A stretch of 64,000 nucleotides of DNA from Thalassolituus oleivorans MIL-1 (lineage in GTDB: Bacteria > Pseudomonadota > Gammaproteobacteria > Pseudomonadales > Oceanobacteraceae), in assembly GCF_000355675.1 (NCBI RefSeq), contig NC_020888.1:2773501-2837500 (forward strand), given 5' to 3'. A program made the position numbers and the translations under genes. Under the pieces are notes generated by a model. That model saw nothing but the letters and a program-made list of their open reading frames with translations, did no database searches and had not been told where the DNA came from. Below, one piece after another: positions 54,409-64,000 of this stretch; the first letter of the stretch is position 1, and each line of letters begins with the position of its first letter.

Positions 54409-56175
54409 TTAACCTAGGGTATACAGAGTGTCGCCCACTTTAACGGCCGTACCTTCTTTGGCAGAAACACTGCCAATGGTGCCGTCTTTCGGTGCGCGAA
54501 TCTCAGTTTCCATTTTCATGGCTTCCAGAATCAGTACGACGTCGCCTTCTGCAACTTCATCACCTGGCTGAACCAATACCTTCCAAATATTACCTGCCAA
54601 TGGCGAAGTAATTGGATCACCGCCACCCGCAGCAACAGGTGCAGCCGTTGAAGAAGCACCACCTATAGACATAGGTGCGCCATTCACCGGAGCAAGATTT
54701 GTAACATCACCACCTTCATTAACTTTAACAACGTACTCGTTGCCATCAATGTTGATCGTGTAGGTATCAGCACCTGCAGCACTTGGTGCTGGTTCGAACG
54801 CATCTGGATTACCACGATTGGCCAAGAACTTTGGCGCAACCTGCGGGAACATAGCCAGAGTCAGCGCGTCATCGATGGCATTTTCAGCCAACTTGAAGCC
54901 TTTCTCTTCAGCCAGTTTCTTAACGTCTGCTAACACTTGATCCATTTCAGCATCGATCAAATCGGCTGGACGACACGTGATGGCTTCTTTCCCATCCAGA
55001 ACGCGAGCTTGTAACTCGGCATTCATAGGCGCAGGAGCCGCACCGTATTCACCTTTCAGGATGCCTTGAGTTTCTTTTGAGATCGACTTGTAACGCTCAC
55101 CCGTCAAAACGTTCAGTACTGCTTGAGTACCAACGATCTGAGAAGTAGGCGTTACTAGAGGAATAAAACCAAGATCTTCACGCACGCGCGGGATTTCTTT
55201 CAATACTTCGTCGAACTTGTCAGAAGCACCCTGCTCGCGCAGTTGGTTTTCCATGTTGGTCAACATACCGCCTGGTACTTGAGCAACCAAGATACGAGAA
55301 TCAGTGCCGCGTAGAGCACCTTCAAACTTAGAATACTTCTTACGAACTTCACGGAAGTAAGCAGCAATTTCCTCTAGCAATAACAGGTCGATCCCTGTGT
55401 CGCGATCAGTACCAGCCAAAGCAGCAACAACCGATTCCGTTGCCGTGTGACCATAAGTCATCGACATTGAGGAGATGGCAGTATCAACACGGTCAATACC
55501 GGCTTCAACGGCTTTCAGAATAGTCATATCAGACAAGCCAGCCGTCGCATGTGCGTGCAACTGAACTTCAAGGTCGGTCTGAGCCTTAAGGCGAGAAACC
55601 AATTCATATGCATTATATGGAGTCAGTACACCAGCCATATCTTTAATAGCAATGGAGTCTGCACCCATATCTTCAATTTGTTTTGCCAAGCTTACCCATG
55701 CTTCCAGTGTATGAACTGGGCTAGTGGTATAAGACAAGGTCGCTTGTGCATGACCGCCGTTCTTTTTAACTGCTTTTAGAGCAGTCGCAAGATTGCGCGG
55801 ATCGTTCATTGCATCGAACACGCGGAATACGTCTACACCATTGGTAGCAGCACGTTCTACGAATTTCTCCACAACATCGTCAGCGTAGTGACGATAGCCC
55901 AGCAAGTTCTGACCACGAAGCAACATTTGTTGCTTAGTTTTTGGCATTGCCTTTTTGAACTCACGGATACGATCCCATGGATCTTCACCGAGGTAGCGGA
56001 TGCAAGAGTCAAACGTTGCACCGCCCCAAGATTCAAGTGACCAGTAGCCGACTTGATCGAGTTTGGCAGCGATAGGAAGCATGTCATCAATGCGCATGCG
56101 GGTGGCCAGAATAGACTGGTGTGCGTCGCGAAGAACGACGTCTGTGATACCTAAAGGTTTCTTAGAATCGGACAT
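54409..56175 (-). CDS. oadA: Oxaloacetate decarboxylase alpha subunit
   Basis: The 588-residue protein has a carboxyltransferase barrel ([18 protein letters not shown], metal-binding [13 protein letters not shown]) and a conserved middle domain. An alanine/proline-rich linker leads to a biotinyl domain with the biotin lysine at 554 ([10 protein letters not shown]). It moves carboxyl from oxaloacetate to biotin at the cytoplasmic face of the membrane complex. Gene order oadG-oadA-oadB is standard. Confidence 0.97.
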   Translation of the reverse strand: MSDSKKPLGITDVVLRDAHQSILATRMRIDDMLPIAAKLDQVGYWSLESWGGATFDSCIRYLGEDPWDRIREFKKAMPKTKQQMLLRGQNLLGYRHYADDVVEKFVERAATNGVDVFRVFDAMNDPRNLATALKAVKKNGGHAQATLSYTTSPVHTLEAWVSLAKQIEDMGADSIAIKDMAGVLTPYNAYELVSRLKAQTDLEVQLHAHATAGLSDMTILKAVEAGIDRVDTAISSMSMTYGHTATESVVAALAGTDRDTGIDLLLLEEIAAYFREVRKKYSKFEGALRGTDSRILVAQVPGGMLTNMENQLREQGASDKFDEVLKEIPRVREDLGFIPLVTPTSQIVGTQAVLNVLTGERYKSISKETQGILKGEYGAAPAPMNAELQARVLDGKEAITCRPADLIDAEMDQVLADVKKLAEEKGFKLAENAIDDALTLAMFPQVAPKFLANRGNPDAFEPAPSAAGADTYTINIDGNEYVVKVNEGGDVTNLAPVNGAPMSIGGASSTAAPVAAGGGDPITSPLAGNIWKVLVQPGDEVAEGDVVLILEAMKMETEIRAPKDGTIGSVSAKEGTAVKVGDTLYTLG

Positions 56176-56234
56176 GGATGATGGCCTTTTCTTCCGTTAA
56201 CGTTGTAAACGTATGGGTTGTTATATACCGCATG

Positions 56235-56480
56235 CTACTTTTGGCGCGCGCGATGCTCTTTTACCGCAGCTGAAAGTACTTTCAACAATTGCGGATCTAC
56301 ACCTGGCTGTTTTTTAGTTACCACTTTAGCGGGAACGATTACAGGCTCAGGCGTCAGTTTAGTTACCAGCTTGGACATGAAGCCGGTTACGAACACTAGC
56401 ATCGTCAAAAACACGAATACTACGCCCATACCGAAGATCATTAACTCCAAACCCTGAGATACGAGACTAGGCTCAGACAT
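56235..56480 (-). CDS. oadG: Oxaloacetate decarboxylase gamma subunit
   Basis: The 81-residue subunit has one membrane helix (LELMIFGMGVVFVFLTMLVFVTGF) and a cytosolic tail that begins with a proline-rich stretch and is basic at the end. It anchors the alpha subunit and binds zinc in known systems. AAGGAG lies 9 bases before the ATG. It is the first gene of the oad operon, 59 bases before oadA. Confidence 0.92.
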   Translation of the reverse strand: MSEPSLVSQGLELMIFGMGVVFVFLTMLVFVTGFMSKLVTKLTPEPVIVPAKVVTKKQPGVDPQLLKVLSAAVKEHRARQK

Positions 56481-56647
56481 GCAGGGGGCTCCTTGTAATG
56501 TCGTATTTATACTTGTACTAGGCTTTTCGTTAGAGCAGAAAAAACCCTGCCAATAGGTTTGACAAGCCGACGTAGATTACTGAAAAGACCAATTTAAAGC
56601 AACTGCCATAAAGAAGCCAAAAGGCTTGGTTATGCAGGCTAGAGCGT

Positions 56648-57691
56648 ATGTGGCTAGCAGAAAAAGGCCTAGATGCGTATACTCGCGCGCCTTCAGTTGC
56701 AATACGTATCCCCATGTTTACTGGCACGCTTCCCTTTTCCATACAAGATCGACCTTACATTGCGCTAGCGCCGATGGAAGGCCTAATGGATGGCGAATTT
56801 CGTGAGTTATTAACCGCTGTTGGCGGCATAGATCACTGCGTAACTGAATTCATTCGCATTACGACACAAGTGCTACCAGCAAAAGTTTACTATCGTCTGT
56901 GCCCGGAACTGCACAATAGCGGTAAGACATTGGCGGGAACTCCGGTACATGTGCAGCTATTGGGCAGCGATCCCGAAATGATGGCAGCGAATGCTGCCGT
57001 TGCAGCAAGCTTGGGCGCTCCCGCCATTGATTTAAATTTTGGTTGCCCTGCTAAAACCGTCAATCGCAGCATGGGTGGCGCAGTATTACTGCAATTCCCC
57101 GATTTGCTGCACCGCATTGCAACCCAAGTCCGTGCAGCGGTTCCTAACCACATCCCTGTCAGTGCCAAAATGCGCTTAGGCTTTAACGACAAAACCTTAG
57201 CAATAGAAAATGCTCAGGCTCTCGCTAGTGGCGGCATCCAGTGGCTCACCGTACATGCGCGCACCAAAACCGAAGGCTACAAACCACCGGCCTACTGGGA
57301 TTGGATTAAACAGATAAAAGATGTAGTTACCATCCCTGTGCTCGCCAATGGCGAAATATGGACACCCGCCCAAGCCGCACAGTGCCAACAGGAAAGTGGC
57401 TCCGATGTACTCATGATTGGCCGTGGGTTAGTTTCGACACCCGATTTGGCCCTGCGCATTAAACAGCCAGATCATGTGCCTATGACATGGCAGCAACATT
57501 TAGCGCTACTGCCTTTATTGGCAACCAAACTACCGGATATTACCGATAAGCAGTTAGTGGATCGAATGAAGCAATGGCTGCATTACTTTTCGATCCAATC
57601 TGCGGAGCTAGCTCAGGTATTCGAGGATGTGAAACGTGAGCGCGACAGAGCTGCGTTTTTTGCAGCCTTGCAGGAAAGAATCGATAGCTAG
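56648..57691 (+). CDS. dusC: tRNA-dihydrouridine(16) synthase DusC
   Basis: The 347-residue flavoenzyme reduces uridine 16 of tRNA. The N-terminal FMN motif ALAPMEGLMDGEFRELLTAVG, the catalytic Cys in LNFGCPAKTVNRSMGG, VSAKMRLGFND and VLANGEIW match the DusC branch rather than DusA or DusB. An ATG at 56714 would remove the first 22 residues, which are not typical of the family. No strong Shine-Dalgarno favours either start. It meets cmoB end to end with no gap. Confidence 0.93.
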   Translation: MWLAEKGLDAYTRAPSVAIRIPMFTGTLPFSIQDRPYIALAPMEGLMDGEFRELLTAVGGIDHCVTEFIRITTQVLPAKVYYRLCPELHNSGKTLAGTPVHVQLLGSDPEMMAANAAVAASLGAPAIDLNFGCPAKTVNRSMGGAVLLQFPDLLHRIATQVRAAVPNHIPVSAKMRLGFNDKTLAIENAQALASGGIQWLTVHARTKTEGYKPPAYWDWIKQIKDVVTIPVLANGEIWTPAQAAQCQQESGSDVLMIGRGLVSTPDLALRIKQPDHVPMTWQQHLALLPLLATKLPDITDKQLVDRMKQWLHYFSIQSAELAQVFEDVKRERDRAAFFAALQERIDS

Positions 57692-58720
57692 CTAAGCTTC
57701 CGCAATCACCACTGCACGCAGCGGTGCCGGATAGCCTTCAGCAGTCTTGTTGATATCACTAGGATCGAGAAAATCCTTTAGCGAATTAAACGTCATCCAA
57801 TCAGTGGAACGTTGTTCCTGCAGCGATGTTTGGTTCAAATCGACGATGCGCGCATTCTTGAAACCTACTCGACGACACCACAACAGCAGAGTTTCAGGCG
57901 AAGGTAAAAACCAAACATTACGCATCATGGCATAACGGTCTTCGGGCATTAGTACTTCACCTAAAGGACCATCAATGACTAACGTTTCCAATACCAACTC
58001 ACCACCGGGACGCAAGGTATCGCGCAGCTCCTGCAGATGATCAATCGGCGATTTACGATGATATAAAACACCCATCGAAAATACCGTATCAAAGGCTTTT
58101 AATCGTGGCGGCACATCTTCCATTTTTAACGGCAATAAGTCAGCGGGAAGTTTACCCAATGCCACTTCAGCGTATTTTTTTACCGCTTGGAACTGCATTA
58201 AAAATAACCGCGATGGGTCAACACCAATCACGCGCGCAGCGCCGTCACCTAACATGCGCCACATGTGGTAACCCGAACCACAACCCACGTCGAGCACCAC
58301 ACGTCCATGCAATGGCGATAAATGTGGTGCTACACGATCCCATTTCCAATCGGAGCGCCATTCAGTTTCTATGTGTGTATCAAAGAATTGAAATGGGCCT
58401 TTGCGCCAAGGAATCAGCCCTTGCACCGCGGCTAAAACCGCCGCTTGTTGTTCATTGGAAATATTAGTACTCGTCAGAGCCAAATCATGCGCCGTTAAAT
58501 CGCAATTCACTTGTTCCAAGTCAGGCAGGGAGTACAAGGCATCTAACCAACGACGCTGATCACCGTGTTCATTGTCGTGCAATACACCTTGCAATTGTTG
58601 TTCAACAACAGCCCCCCAAGGCGCAAACTTACCTTCATTTAAAAAGGAACGTAATTCGTCAAACCAAGGCAATAAAGACTCGGAGCTCGCTATATCAGCT
58701 GTCAATACATCGGTGTTCAT
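57692..58720 (-). CDS. cmoB: tRNA U34 carboxymethyltransferase CmoB
   Basis: The 342-residue enzyme transfers a carboxymethyl group from carboxy-SAM to 5-hydroxyuridine 34, making cmo5U in tRNAs that read four-fold codon boxes. The Rossmann SAM site is VLDVGCGSGYHMWRMLG, with FDTVFSMGVLYHRKSPIDHL and LVLETLVIDG following. The N-terminal W-rich segment (PFQFFDTHIETEWRSDWKWDRV) is typical. It lies 6 bases after cmoA, on the same strand. Confidence 0.97.
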   Translation of the reverse strand: MNTDVLTADIASSESLLPWFDELRSFLNEGKFAPWGAVVEQQLQGVLHDNEHGDQRRWLDALYSLPDLEQVNCDLTAHDLALTSTNISNEQQAAVLAAVQGLIPWRKGPFQFFDTHIETEWRSDWKWDRVAPHLSPLHGRVVLDVGCGSGYHMWRMLGDGAARVIGVDPSRLFLMQFQAVKKYAEVALGKLPADLLPLKMEDVPPRLKAFDTVFSMGVLYHRKSPIDHLQELRDTLRPGGELVLETLVIDGPLGEVLMPEDRYAMMRNVWFLPSPETLLLWCRRVGFKNARIVDLNQTSLQEQRSTDWMTFNSLKDFLDPSDINKTAEGYPAPLRAVVIAEA

Positions 58721-58726
58721 AATAAA

Positions 58727-59452
58727 TTATTTAATCGCTAAAAATGAGGCAAAATTAAAACACTGATACCAACGAATGACCTGAGAAAAACCAGCGGCTT
58801 TTAAACGCTGAATATGCACATCTTCGGTTTCCGGAATCAATACGTTATCAATGGCACTGCGTTTCTGCGCAATTTCCAGATCAGAATAACCATTGGCGCG
58901 TTTAAAATCTAAATGCAGAGCATCCTGCACCGGTTGTTCATTGACGTCAAAAGCCAGTTTTTCAGACAAGATTAATGCACCGCCAGGTAAAGTTGCAGCG
59001 GCGATATCTTTTAATAATTCTAGGCGGTGCTCTAACGGAATAAATTGCAAGACGAAATTTAATGCGGTAACCGAGGCATTTTCGAGTGGATAATTACAAA
59101 TATCCGCACAAACAAAATGGACCGGTACATGCGCGTCATCTAAGGCTAAATAATGCTCGGCACGCTCTAACATGGATGCCGAATTATCAATACCTATGAT
59201 CTGGCAATTTGTGGCTCGCACACCATGACGCATCGCCAATGTAACGGCGCCAAGAGAGCAGCCTAGATCATACAAGTTGGAGTTAGCTTGCGCATATTGA
59301 CCGGCGATAACCCCAGACATAGCAACGGTTTCGGCATAACCGGGCACAGAACGACGAATCATATCGGGAAACACGCGCGCGACCGCGGCATCAAAGGCAA
59401 AGTCTGCTACTTTGCCGTGCGGTGCTTGATAGATGTTATCGCGTTCGCTCAT
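58727..59452 (-). CDS. cmoA: Carboxy-S-adenosyl-L-methionine synthase CmoA
   Basis: The 241-residue protein makes carboxy-SAM from SAM and prephenate, the donor used by CmoB. Family segments include the N-terminal DNIYQAPHGKVADFAFD, the SAM loop YDLGCSLGAVTLAMR, GIDNSASMLERA and LNFVLQFIPLEHR. The pair cmoA-cmoB forms one transcript. Length equals the usual 240-250. Confidence 0.97.
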   Translation of the reverse strand: MSERDNIYQAPHGKVADFAFDAAVARVFPDMIRRSVPGYAETVAMSGVIAGQYAQANSNLYDLGCSLGAVTLAMRHGVRATNCQIIGIDNSASMLERAEHYLALDDAHVPVHFVCADICNYPLENASVTALNFVLQFIPLEHRLELLKDIAAATLPGGALILSEKLAFDVNEQPVQDALHLDFKRANGYSDLEIAQKRSAIDNVLIPETEDVHIQRLKAAGFSQVIRWYQCFNFASFLAIK

Positions 59453-59531
59453 AGGTCAGCCTAGCTGTACAAAAGTGCGACATTCTAGCCCAAGCACAGT
59501 GCGACAACCAGAACTGGCGAACGGATGCCAC

Positions 59532-61325
59532 TCAATTCATATCATGGCGTTCATTAACAACGACACGATTGCGACCGGTATTTTTAGCCACAAATAAGCT
59601 ATTGTCGGCACGCTCTAAACAATGCTCTAACGTTTCTTCAGGCAAGCGGACAGCCACACCTAAGCTACACGTAATATGAATTGTTTTGGTCTTGTATGGG
59701 AATGGATAGCTTTCTACGCGCATGCGGATACGTTCTGCCAGCATGCGAACATGAGGCAAAGACGCACCAATGGTAACGATCACGAACTCTTCACCGCCGT
59801 AGCGGTATAAGGAGTCGGAATAACGTAAGCTATCCTCAACCTCTCGGGCAAAATCACTGAGGATAGAATCACCAGCAGCATGACCAAAACGATCATTCAC
59901 TTTCTTAAAATGATCGATATCAACCATGATTAATGCTACCGCTTGTTCAGACCTTGAACCATAAGCATTTAGTTCATCCATTCGAGCATCAAAGCTACTG
60001 CGATTACCCACAAGAGTAAGATGGTCGGTACGAACTTTATGACGCAGCTGTTCCATTTGTCGCTCAATCATCTCGCCATTGAGGAGCAAAACACCAAAAC
60101 CATTGTCTTTCGCTTCAGAGAGATAACCAACACTGGCAAGAACAGGAAATTCATCACCACTGGCATTGCGGGCGCTGATACGAAAAGGCTGATGGGTGTA
60201 ATGCGTACGATTTTGGCAATTTATAAAATGATCGAAATGTTTATCAAAACTTTCATGGGCGGATGATGCAAGTAGCTCACGTATGTGTCGCCCTTGCAAA
60301 TACTCAACAGGGAATTCAAATAATTGCGAGGCACCGTCGTTAGCTAACTTAATTTTGCCGTCTCTCCCCACGAATAATACGCCTTTAGATATAGTATCTA
60401 GCAGCATAGTTAATTGAGATTGCGCCCCCACGCGCGCTTCAATTTCTTGATTAATGGAATCAAACCACTCGTCTTCGCGCCGCGAGTTCCATAAAAGAAC
60501 AGAAACAATGGTCAGGCAAAAACCAGACGCCATGATGGCCAAACCAAATGATGCTGTTAAATACTCTTGGTTAACCAGTTGATGCAAGACAGCTCCCGTA
60601 CCTAATGGGATAAATAAGGTTGGCAAGATGAGACGTCTAAACTGGCGAAAACCCGGACCATCATCGGGATAATGATCGGCTCCATTACGGCGCCCTACTC
60701 CCATAGCAACCGCCATATACAACAAGATGAACGACACACTCGTGTGGATCGCCATGGTCGAAAAGGCGTCAACTTTGGCTAAGTCAGAATAATCATAAAT
60801 ATATATAACGACCCCAGTGGTTGGGGTAAGAGCACCCAAAATAATTAAGGCGATGACCAGATTGTGAGAATGACGTCTAAGAATACTCCCGACCATCATC
60901 AACCCTGATAACAGCATGAAGGTCCAGCAGGTCGACGGAGACGAGCGTAAAGACAAAGGATCGGCTGAGTCATCCGACCAAAACCATTCATCAATACCGA
61001 GTGACATATCAAGCCAGTATTGCAGCAGGGTCAGCGCGGATAAAACGAAAACAATAGTCCCCGTTATTTTGCTACAAAAACCAAAGACGACATGGCGATC
61101 GCATATCAAACCTAAGCTCAATAAAGCAAAAAACAGCGCGGTATTGAACACCATGGCGGGAAAATCATCAGCAAATCGAGTAATCGTCGGAATAGCAGCA
61201 ATCCAGCCGAGTAATACCGCAGCAGCAACCGCCAGCACCAGCAAAGCCAAAGCTCTAGCGCCTAGATTCTGGAACGCTTGCCAATTTAACTTTAAAGCCT
61301 GCTGTGATGGGGGCGATATATCCAT
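59532..61325 (-). CDS. Membrane diguanylate cyclase with PAS domain
   Basis: The 597-residue protein has an N-terminal sensor of about seven to eight helices (residues 20-285), then a PAS domain (about 300-420) with LPxLG-like GVLFVGRDGKIKLAN. A GGDEF domain follows with GGEEF at 510-514 and an RYSD inhibitory site five residues upstream. It should make cyclic-di-GMP with product inhibition. The membrane domain is a conserved integral-membrane sensor of unknown signal. It is a single gene with a 250-base upstream gap to rmuC that contains a direct repeat. Confidence 0.93.
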   Translation of the reverse strand: MDISPPSQQALKLNWQAFQNLGARALALLVLAVAAAVLLGWIAAIPTITRFADDFPAMVFNTALFFALLSLGLICDRHVVFGFCSKITGTIVFVLSALTLLQYWLDMSLGIDEWFWSDDSADPLSLRSSPSTCWTFMLLSGLMMVGSILRRHSHNLVIALIILGALTPTTGVVIYIYDYSDLAKVDAFSTMAIHTSVSFILLYMAVAMGVGRRNGADHYPDDGPGFRQFRRLILPTLFIPLGTGAVLHQLVNQEYLTASFGLAIMASGFCLTIVSVLLWNSRREDEWFDSINQEIEARVGAQSQLTMLLDTISKGVLFVGRDGKIKLANDGASQLFEFPVEYLQGRHIRELLASSAHESFDKHFDHFINCQNRTHYTHQPFRISARNASGDEFPVLASVGYLSEAKDNGFGVLLLNGEMIERQMEQLRHKVRTDHLTLVGNRSSFDARMDELNAYGSRSEQAVALIMVDIDHFKKVNDRFGHAAGDSILSDFAREVEDSLRYSDSLYRYGGEEFVIVTIGASLPHVRMLAERIRMRVESYPFPYKTKTIHITCSLGVAVRLPEETLEHCLERADNSLFVAKNTGRNRVVVNERHDMN

Positions 61326-61573
61326 ATGAATGTGTGCGAATTAGATCCAGTAGTGAGACAGCATGTAACAGACCTTCTCATCTCAAACTGCACAAATGTG
61401 AGAATATGTATGCTTTTTGATTCTAGTCGCTTACTGAAAGAGCGCCAGCCCTGCTAGTGTAAGGTTACAAATGGCTACAAAAGGCCTACTAGGACAATGG
61501 GGGATCATGCCAACTAGGACATGACTTATTGGAGGCCGTTGCTGGTAATAAAAAACCGTTTAACTGTCGTTGA

Positions 61574-63100
61574 TCAGTCGTCACTGTCGACGACAAGAGG
61601 CTTAAGACGCATAGATTCGTGTAAATCATGCTCGTCATTCGCTTCTTCTACGAGGTTCTTGGCCAACTCTTTTTTAACCCGAACCCCCAACTTCAAAAAC
61701 TGATCCGCTTGGCTAAACAGATTACCACGTCCCGTTTTTAAAGAATTCCAAGCGCTATCCCAAGTGCCTTGTGCCGTATTCAGCTGTTTACCTAAGGTTT
61801 CCATGCGATCAACAACAATGGTTAGCTTGTCATATATCTTGCCCGCTTGCTCTGCCAGTTTCTCGGTACTCTTGTTACGGCGTTCTATTGCCCAAATACT
61901 GGCAACTGTGCGCAACGTCGCTAACAAGGTCGTTGGTGTAACGACCACGATACGACGTTCAAACGCATCATTGAATAGACTTTCATCATGCTGAAACGCC
62001 AACATAAAGGCGGGTTCAATCGGCATAAATAAGAAGACAAAGTCTGGCGAGTTGATACCTTCCAGCTGTTGATAGGCTTTTTCACTCAAACTACGAATAT
62101 GGTTGCGAATGGCATCAGTATGACGGCGCGCCGCAAGTGTTCGCGCCTCATCAGTTTCTGCGGCGACATAATCGGTGTAGGCATTCAGCGAGACTTTAGA
62201 GTCGATAACGATGTGCTTACCTTCTGGTAAGTTAATAATCACATCCGGGCGAAAGCGTTGGCCTTCATCATTTTGCATACTCTGCTCACGCTGATACTCT
62301 TCGCCCGCGCGTAAACCAGAACGCTCTAGTACTCGTTCAAGTACCATCTCCCCCCAATTACCTTGAGTCTTTTTCTCGCCACGTAGAGCCGTCGTCAATG
62401 CATGAGCTTCTGTAGTCATCTGCTTATTAAGCTGATGCAGCTCGGTAATTTGTGCTTTTAACGTCGTGCGATCACGTACGTCGTCTATATGTACATCTTC
62501 GACTTTCTTTTTTAGCCCTTCGAGCTGCTCTTTAAACGGTGTTAATACCGTATCCAAACCGACGCGATTTTGCTCGGTGAATTGTTTGGTTTTTTGCTCG
62601 AAGATTTTTTGGCTAAGCAATTCGAACTCTTTCAACATCTCTTCTTTATTACTTTGCAGCAGGGCTAACTTTTCTTCGGCATGCTGTTGTTGTTGCAGAC
62701 GAGTTTCTTGTTCGGTCGCCAATTGCGTTTGGCTTTGCTGCAACTGCTGCTGACTGTCACGCAGAGTGTGCTCTAACTGCTCTAATTTCGCTTGTTGCTG
62801 TGCTAATTGCTGCTGCTGGGCTATTACTCGCTCTTGCTGACGCGCTTCTTCCACTTGATAACTTTGCAGTTGCGCCAATTGTTGCTGCGACGCTTGCTGT
62901 AATACTTGATATCTTTCTTGTTCTTGTTGATATTCTTGCTGAGTTTGCATTAAAGCTTGCTGCACCCTCTGAAATTCTTCACTCAGGCGCGCAACCTTGC
63001 GACCACGCAGCAGATAACCTAAGCCACCAGCCGCAATAAATCCTAACGCCAGCAAGGCAATAACGATCTGACTTGGGTACTGATTAAACCATTCAGGCAT
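61574..63100 (-). CDS. rmuC: DNA recombination protein RmuC
   Basis: The 508-residue protein has one N-terminal helix and a long glutamine-rich coiled coil (about 30-170). The RmuC domain is a restriction-endonuclease-like fold with PDVIINLPEGKHIVIDSKVSLNAY. The family limits inversions at short repeats. It overlaps the upstream gph gene by 8 bases (ATGCCTGA). Confidence 0.95.
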   Translation of the reverse strand: MPEWFNQYPSQIVIALLALGFIAAGGLGYLLRGRKVARLSEEFQRVQQALMQTQQEYQQEQERYQVLQQASQQQLAQLQSYQVEEARQQERVIAQQQQLAQQQAKLEQLEHTLRDSQQQLQQSQTQLATEQETRLQQQQHAEEKLALLQSNKEEMLKEFELLSQKIFEQKTKQFTEQNRVGLDTVLTPFKEQLEGLKKKVEDVHIDDVRDRTTLKAQITELHQLNKQMTTEAHALTTALRGEKKTQGNWGEMVLERVLERSGLRAGEEYQREQSMQNDEGQRFRPDVIINLPEGKHIVIDSKVSLNAYTDYVAAETDEARTLAARRHTDAIRNHIRSLSEKAYQQLEGINSPDFVFLFMPIEPAFMLAFQHDESLFNDAFERRIVVVTPTTLLATLRTVASIWAIERRNKSTEKLAEQAGKIYDKLTIVVDRMETLGKQLNTAQGTWDSAWNSLKTGRGNLFSQADQFLKLGVRVKKELAKNLVEEANDEHDLHESMRLKPLVVDSDD

Positions 63101-63818
63101 TCTTTGGCTCCATTAAATCGAACAGGCTATTCAGTAAATAATCAGGGTGGCTAAGCGCAATATCATCGCCGTGGTTGTAACCATAAGTGACGGCAGCAGA
63201 ACAAATAGCTGCGGCTTTAGCCGCTCCAATATCATGGCGTGAGTCGCCAATCATCAGTGCATTGCTCGGGGTCACATTAGCAAATTCACAGGCTTTGAAT
63301 AGCGGCATTGGTGAAGGTTTTTTTTCGCTGAAGTCATCACCACAAATCAGCCTCAAAAAATGCCCCGTCCAACCCAGTGAATCAATGAGTGGTACGGTAA
63401 ATAAACGCGGTTTATTGGTGATTAAAATCTTCGGCGTCGTAACACGCTCTAACCAGTCCGAGACACCAGGAAAAACACCCGTAGCTTGATGCAGGGTGGA
63501 TAAATAGGCTGTATCAAATAACTGACGTGGGGTCTGTAGTTCACTGGCCGTCAATGCATTAGCGGCATCTTCGTCACCACAACTGAGTGCACGTCGAATC
63601 AGCATATCAGCACCGTTACCAATCCAATGGCTTACTTGTTGTTGACCTGCAGGCTCTCGCCCCAAAGCCGCCAGCATAGTATCCACCGCCGCCGCTAAGT
63701 CAGGCACGCTATCAATTAAGGTGCCATCCAGATCCAGCAGCACTAGTTCAGGGCCAGTATCGCCAAAGCGCTGACGAACAGCGCTATTCCATTGGACGGA
63801 AAAATCGCGATCAGGCAT
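63093..63818 (-). CDS. gph: Phosphoglycolate phosphatase
   Basis: The 241-residue HAD hydrolase starts at the ATG at 63818, which overlaps the rpe stop by 8 bases; the longer frame from 63851 would run deeper into rpe. HAD motif I is [11 protein letters not shown], motif II is ILITNKPR and motif III/IV is [10 protein letters not shown]...MIGDSRHD. It removes phosphate from 2-phosphoglycolate made in DNA repair. Position after rpe is the common arrangement. Confidence 0.93.
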   Translation of the reverse strand: MPDRDFSVQWNSAVRQRFGDTGPELVLLDLDGTLIDSVPDLAAAVDTMLAALGREPAGQQQVSHWIGNGADMLIRRALSCGDEDAANALTASELQTPRQLFDTAYLSTLHQATGVFPGVSDWLERVTTPKILITNKPRLFTVPLIDSLGWTGHFLRLICGDDFSEKKPSPMPLFKACEFANVTPSNALMIGDSRHDIGAAKAAAICSAAVTYGYNHGDDIALSHPDYLLNSLFDLMEPKNA

Positions 63819-64000
63819 TAACGCTGGCGATCTCGGAGCGCATTTTATCAATCACGGTTTTATAATCCGGCGCATTAAAAATCGCAGAACCGGCAACAAA
63901 CATATCGGCACCGGCCGCATAAATTTCGGCGATATTATCTACCTTAACACCACCATCAATTTCTAAACGAATATCGAAACCCGACGCATCAATTTTCGCA
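63811..64000 (-). CDS. rpe: Ribulose-phosphate 3-epimerase, 3' part
   Basis: Only the C-terminal 62 or so residues are inside the window; the rest lies beyond base 64000. Translating the minus strand gives [33 protein letters not shown] (parts), the conserved phosphate-binding end of the epimerase barrel with GG and VAGSAIF. The TGA is at 63811-63813. It would interconvert ribulose 5-phosphate and xylulose 5-phosphate. It leads an rpe-gph-rmuC unit. Confidence 0.92.
   Translation of the reverse strand, partial: AKIDASGFDIRLEIDGGVKVDNIAEIYAAGADMFVAGSAIFNAPDYKTVIDKMRSEIASVNA

Noticed and set aside
1-64000. CRISPR arrays, prophage, insertion sequences, rRNA or tRNA genes
   Set aside because: No regular spacer-repeat arrays, transposase or phage structural proteins, or RNA-gene signatures were seen on reading both strands.

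Overview
The window looks like chromosomal DNA of a marine gammaproteobacterium, most likely of the Oceanospirillales type (Thalassolituus/Oleibacter/Bermanella-like). This is inferred from gene content and protein character, not from a search. Supporting points are the purL-mltF-tadA order shared with pseudomonads, a Na+-pumping oxaloacetate decarboxylase, a XylM/AlkB-type hydrocarbon hydroxylase, abundant c-di-GMP enzymes, and moderate GC. No phage, insertion sequence, integron, CRISPR array, rRNA or tRNA gene was recognised.

Layout. 1-9.1 kb: two small basic proteins, purL, mltF, tadA, a hot-dog thioesterase and a KefB antiporter. 9.1-14.9 kb: KefG-like flavoprotein, YciH, a sensor kinase with a TTG start, Lrp, leuA (preceded by a small candidate leader ORF) and a cyclophilin-like protein. 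14.9-20.5 kb: a bacterial FAN1 nuclease, a small membrane protein, slyD and a UvrD-type helicase. 20.6-24.2 kb: a two-gene membrane-hydroxylase system (XylM/AlkB-like hydroxylase plus XylA-like ferredoxin reductase), divergent from a GFA/CENP-V protein, then a LabA-like NYN protein. 24.3-29.2 kb: ethanolamine catabolism (permease, EutC, EutB, divergent EutR-like regulator) without microcompartment genes. 29.3-32.0 kb: a detoxification cluster (FMN reductase, two glutathione transferases, divergent TetR with a palindromic operator).

32.0-45.3 kb is the most distinctive block. A LuxR-type response regulator and an 1100-residue hybrid kinase, whose sensor is a complete NCS1 nucleobase-transporter domain followed by a cysteine cluster, face a single operon. 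That operon holds a five-gene Urt/Fmd-type ABC transporter, aliphatic amidase AmiE, the Clp-like ATPase AmiB, formamidase FmdA and zinc-ribbon FmdB. Read together they form a pathway for import and stepwise hydrolysis of short amides: acetamide or similar to acid plus ammonia by AmiE, formamide to formate plus ammonia by FmdA. The transporter-kinase is the probable regulator. The Pseudomonas control genes amiC/amiR/amiS are absent here.

45.6-64 kb is mostly housekeeping: DeaD helicase, PpnP, a PAS-GGDEF-EAL protein, a DUF3820/glutamine-amidotransferase pair, GNAT, DUF3301, parvulin, the oadGAB sodium pump, DusC, CmoA/CmoB, a membrane diguanylate cyclase, RmuC, phosphoglycolate phosphatase and the 3' end of rpe. 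Short interspersed repeats sharing the core GTAGGAGCG lie in three intergenic gaps (about 530, 45414-45515 and 53109-53148). Starts were revised from the longest ORF where a Shine-Dalgarno sequence or family length justified it.
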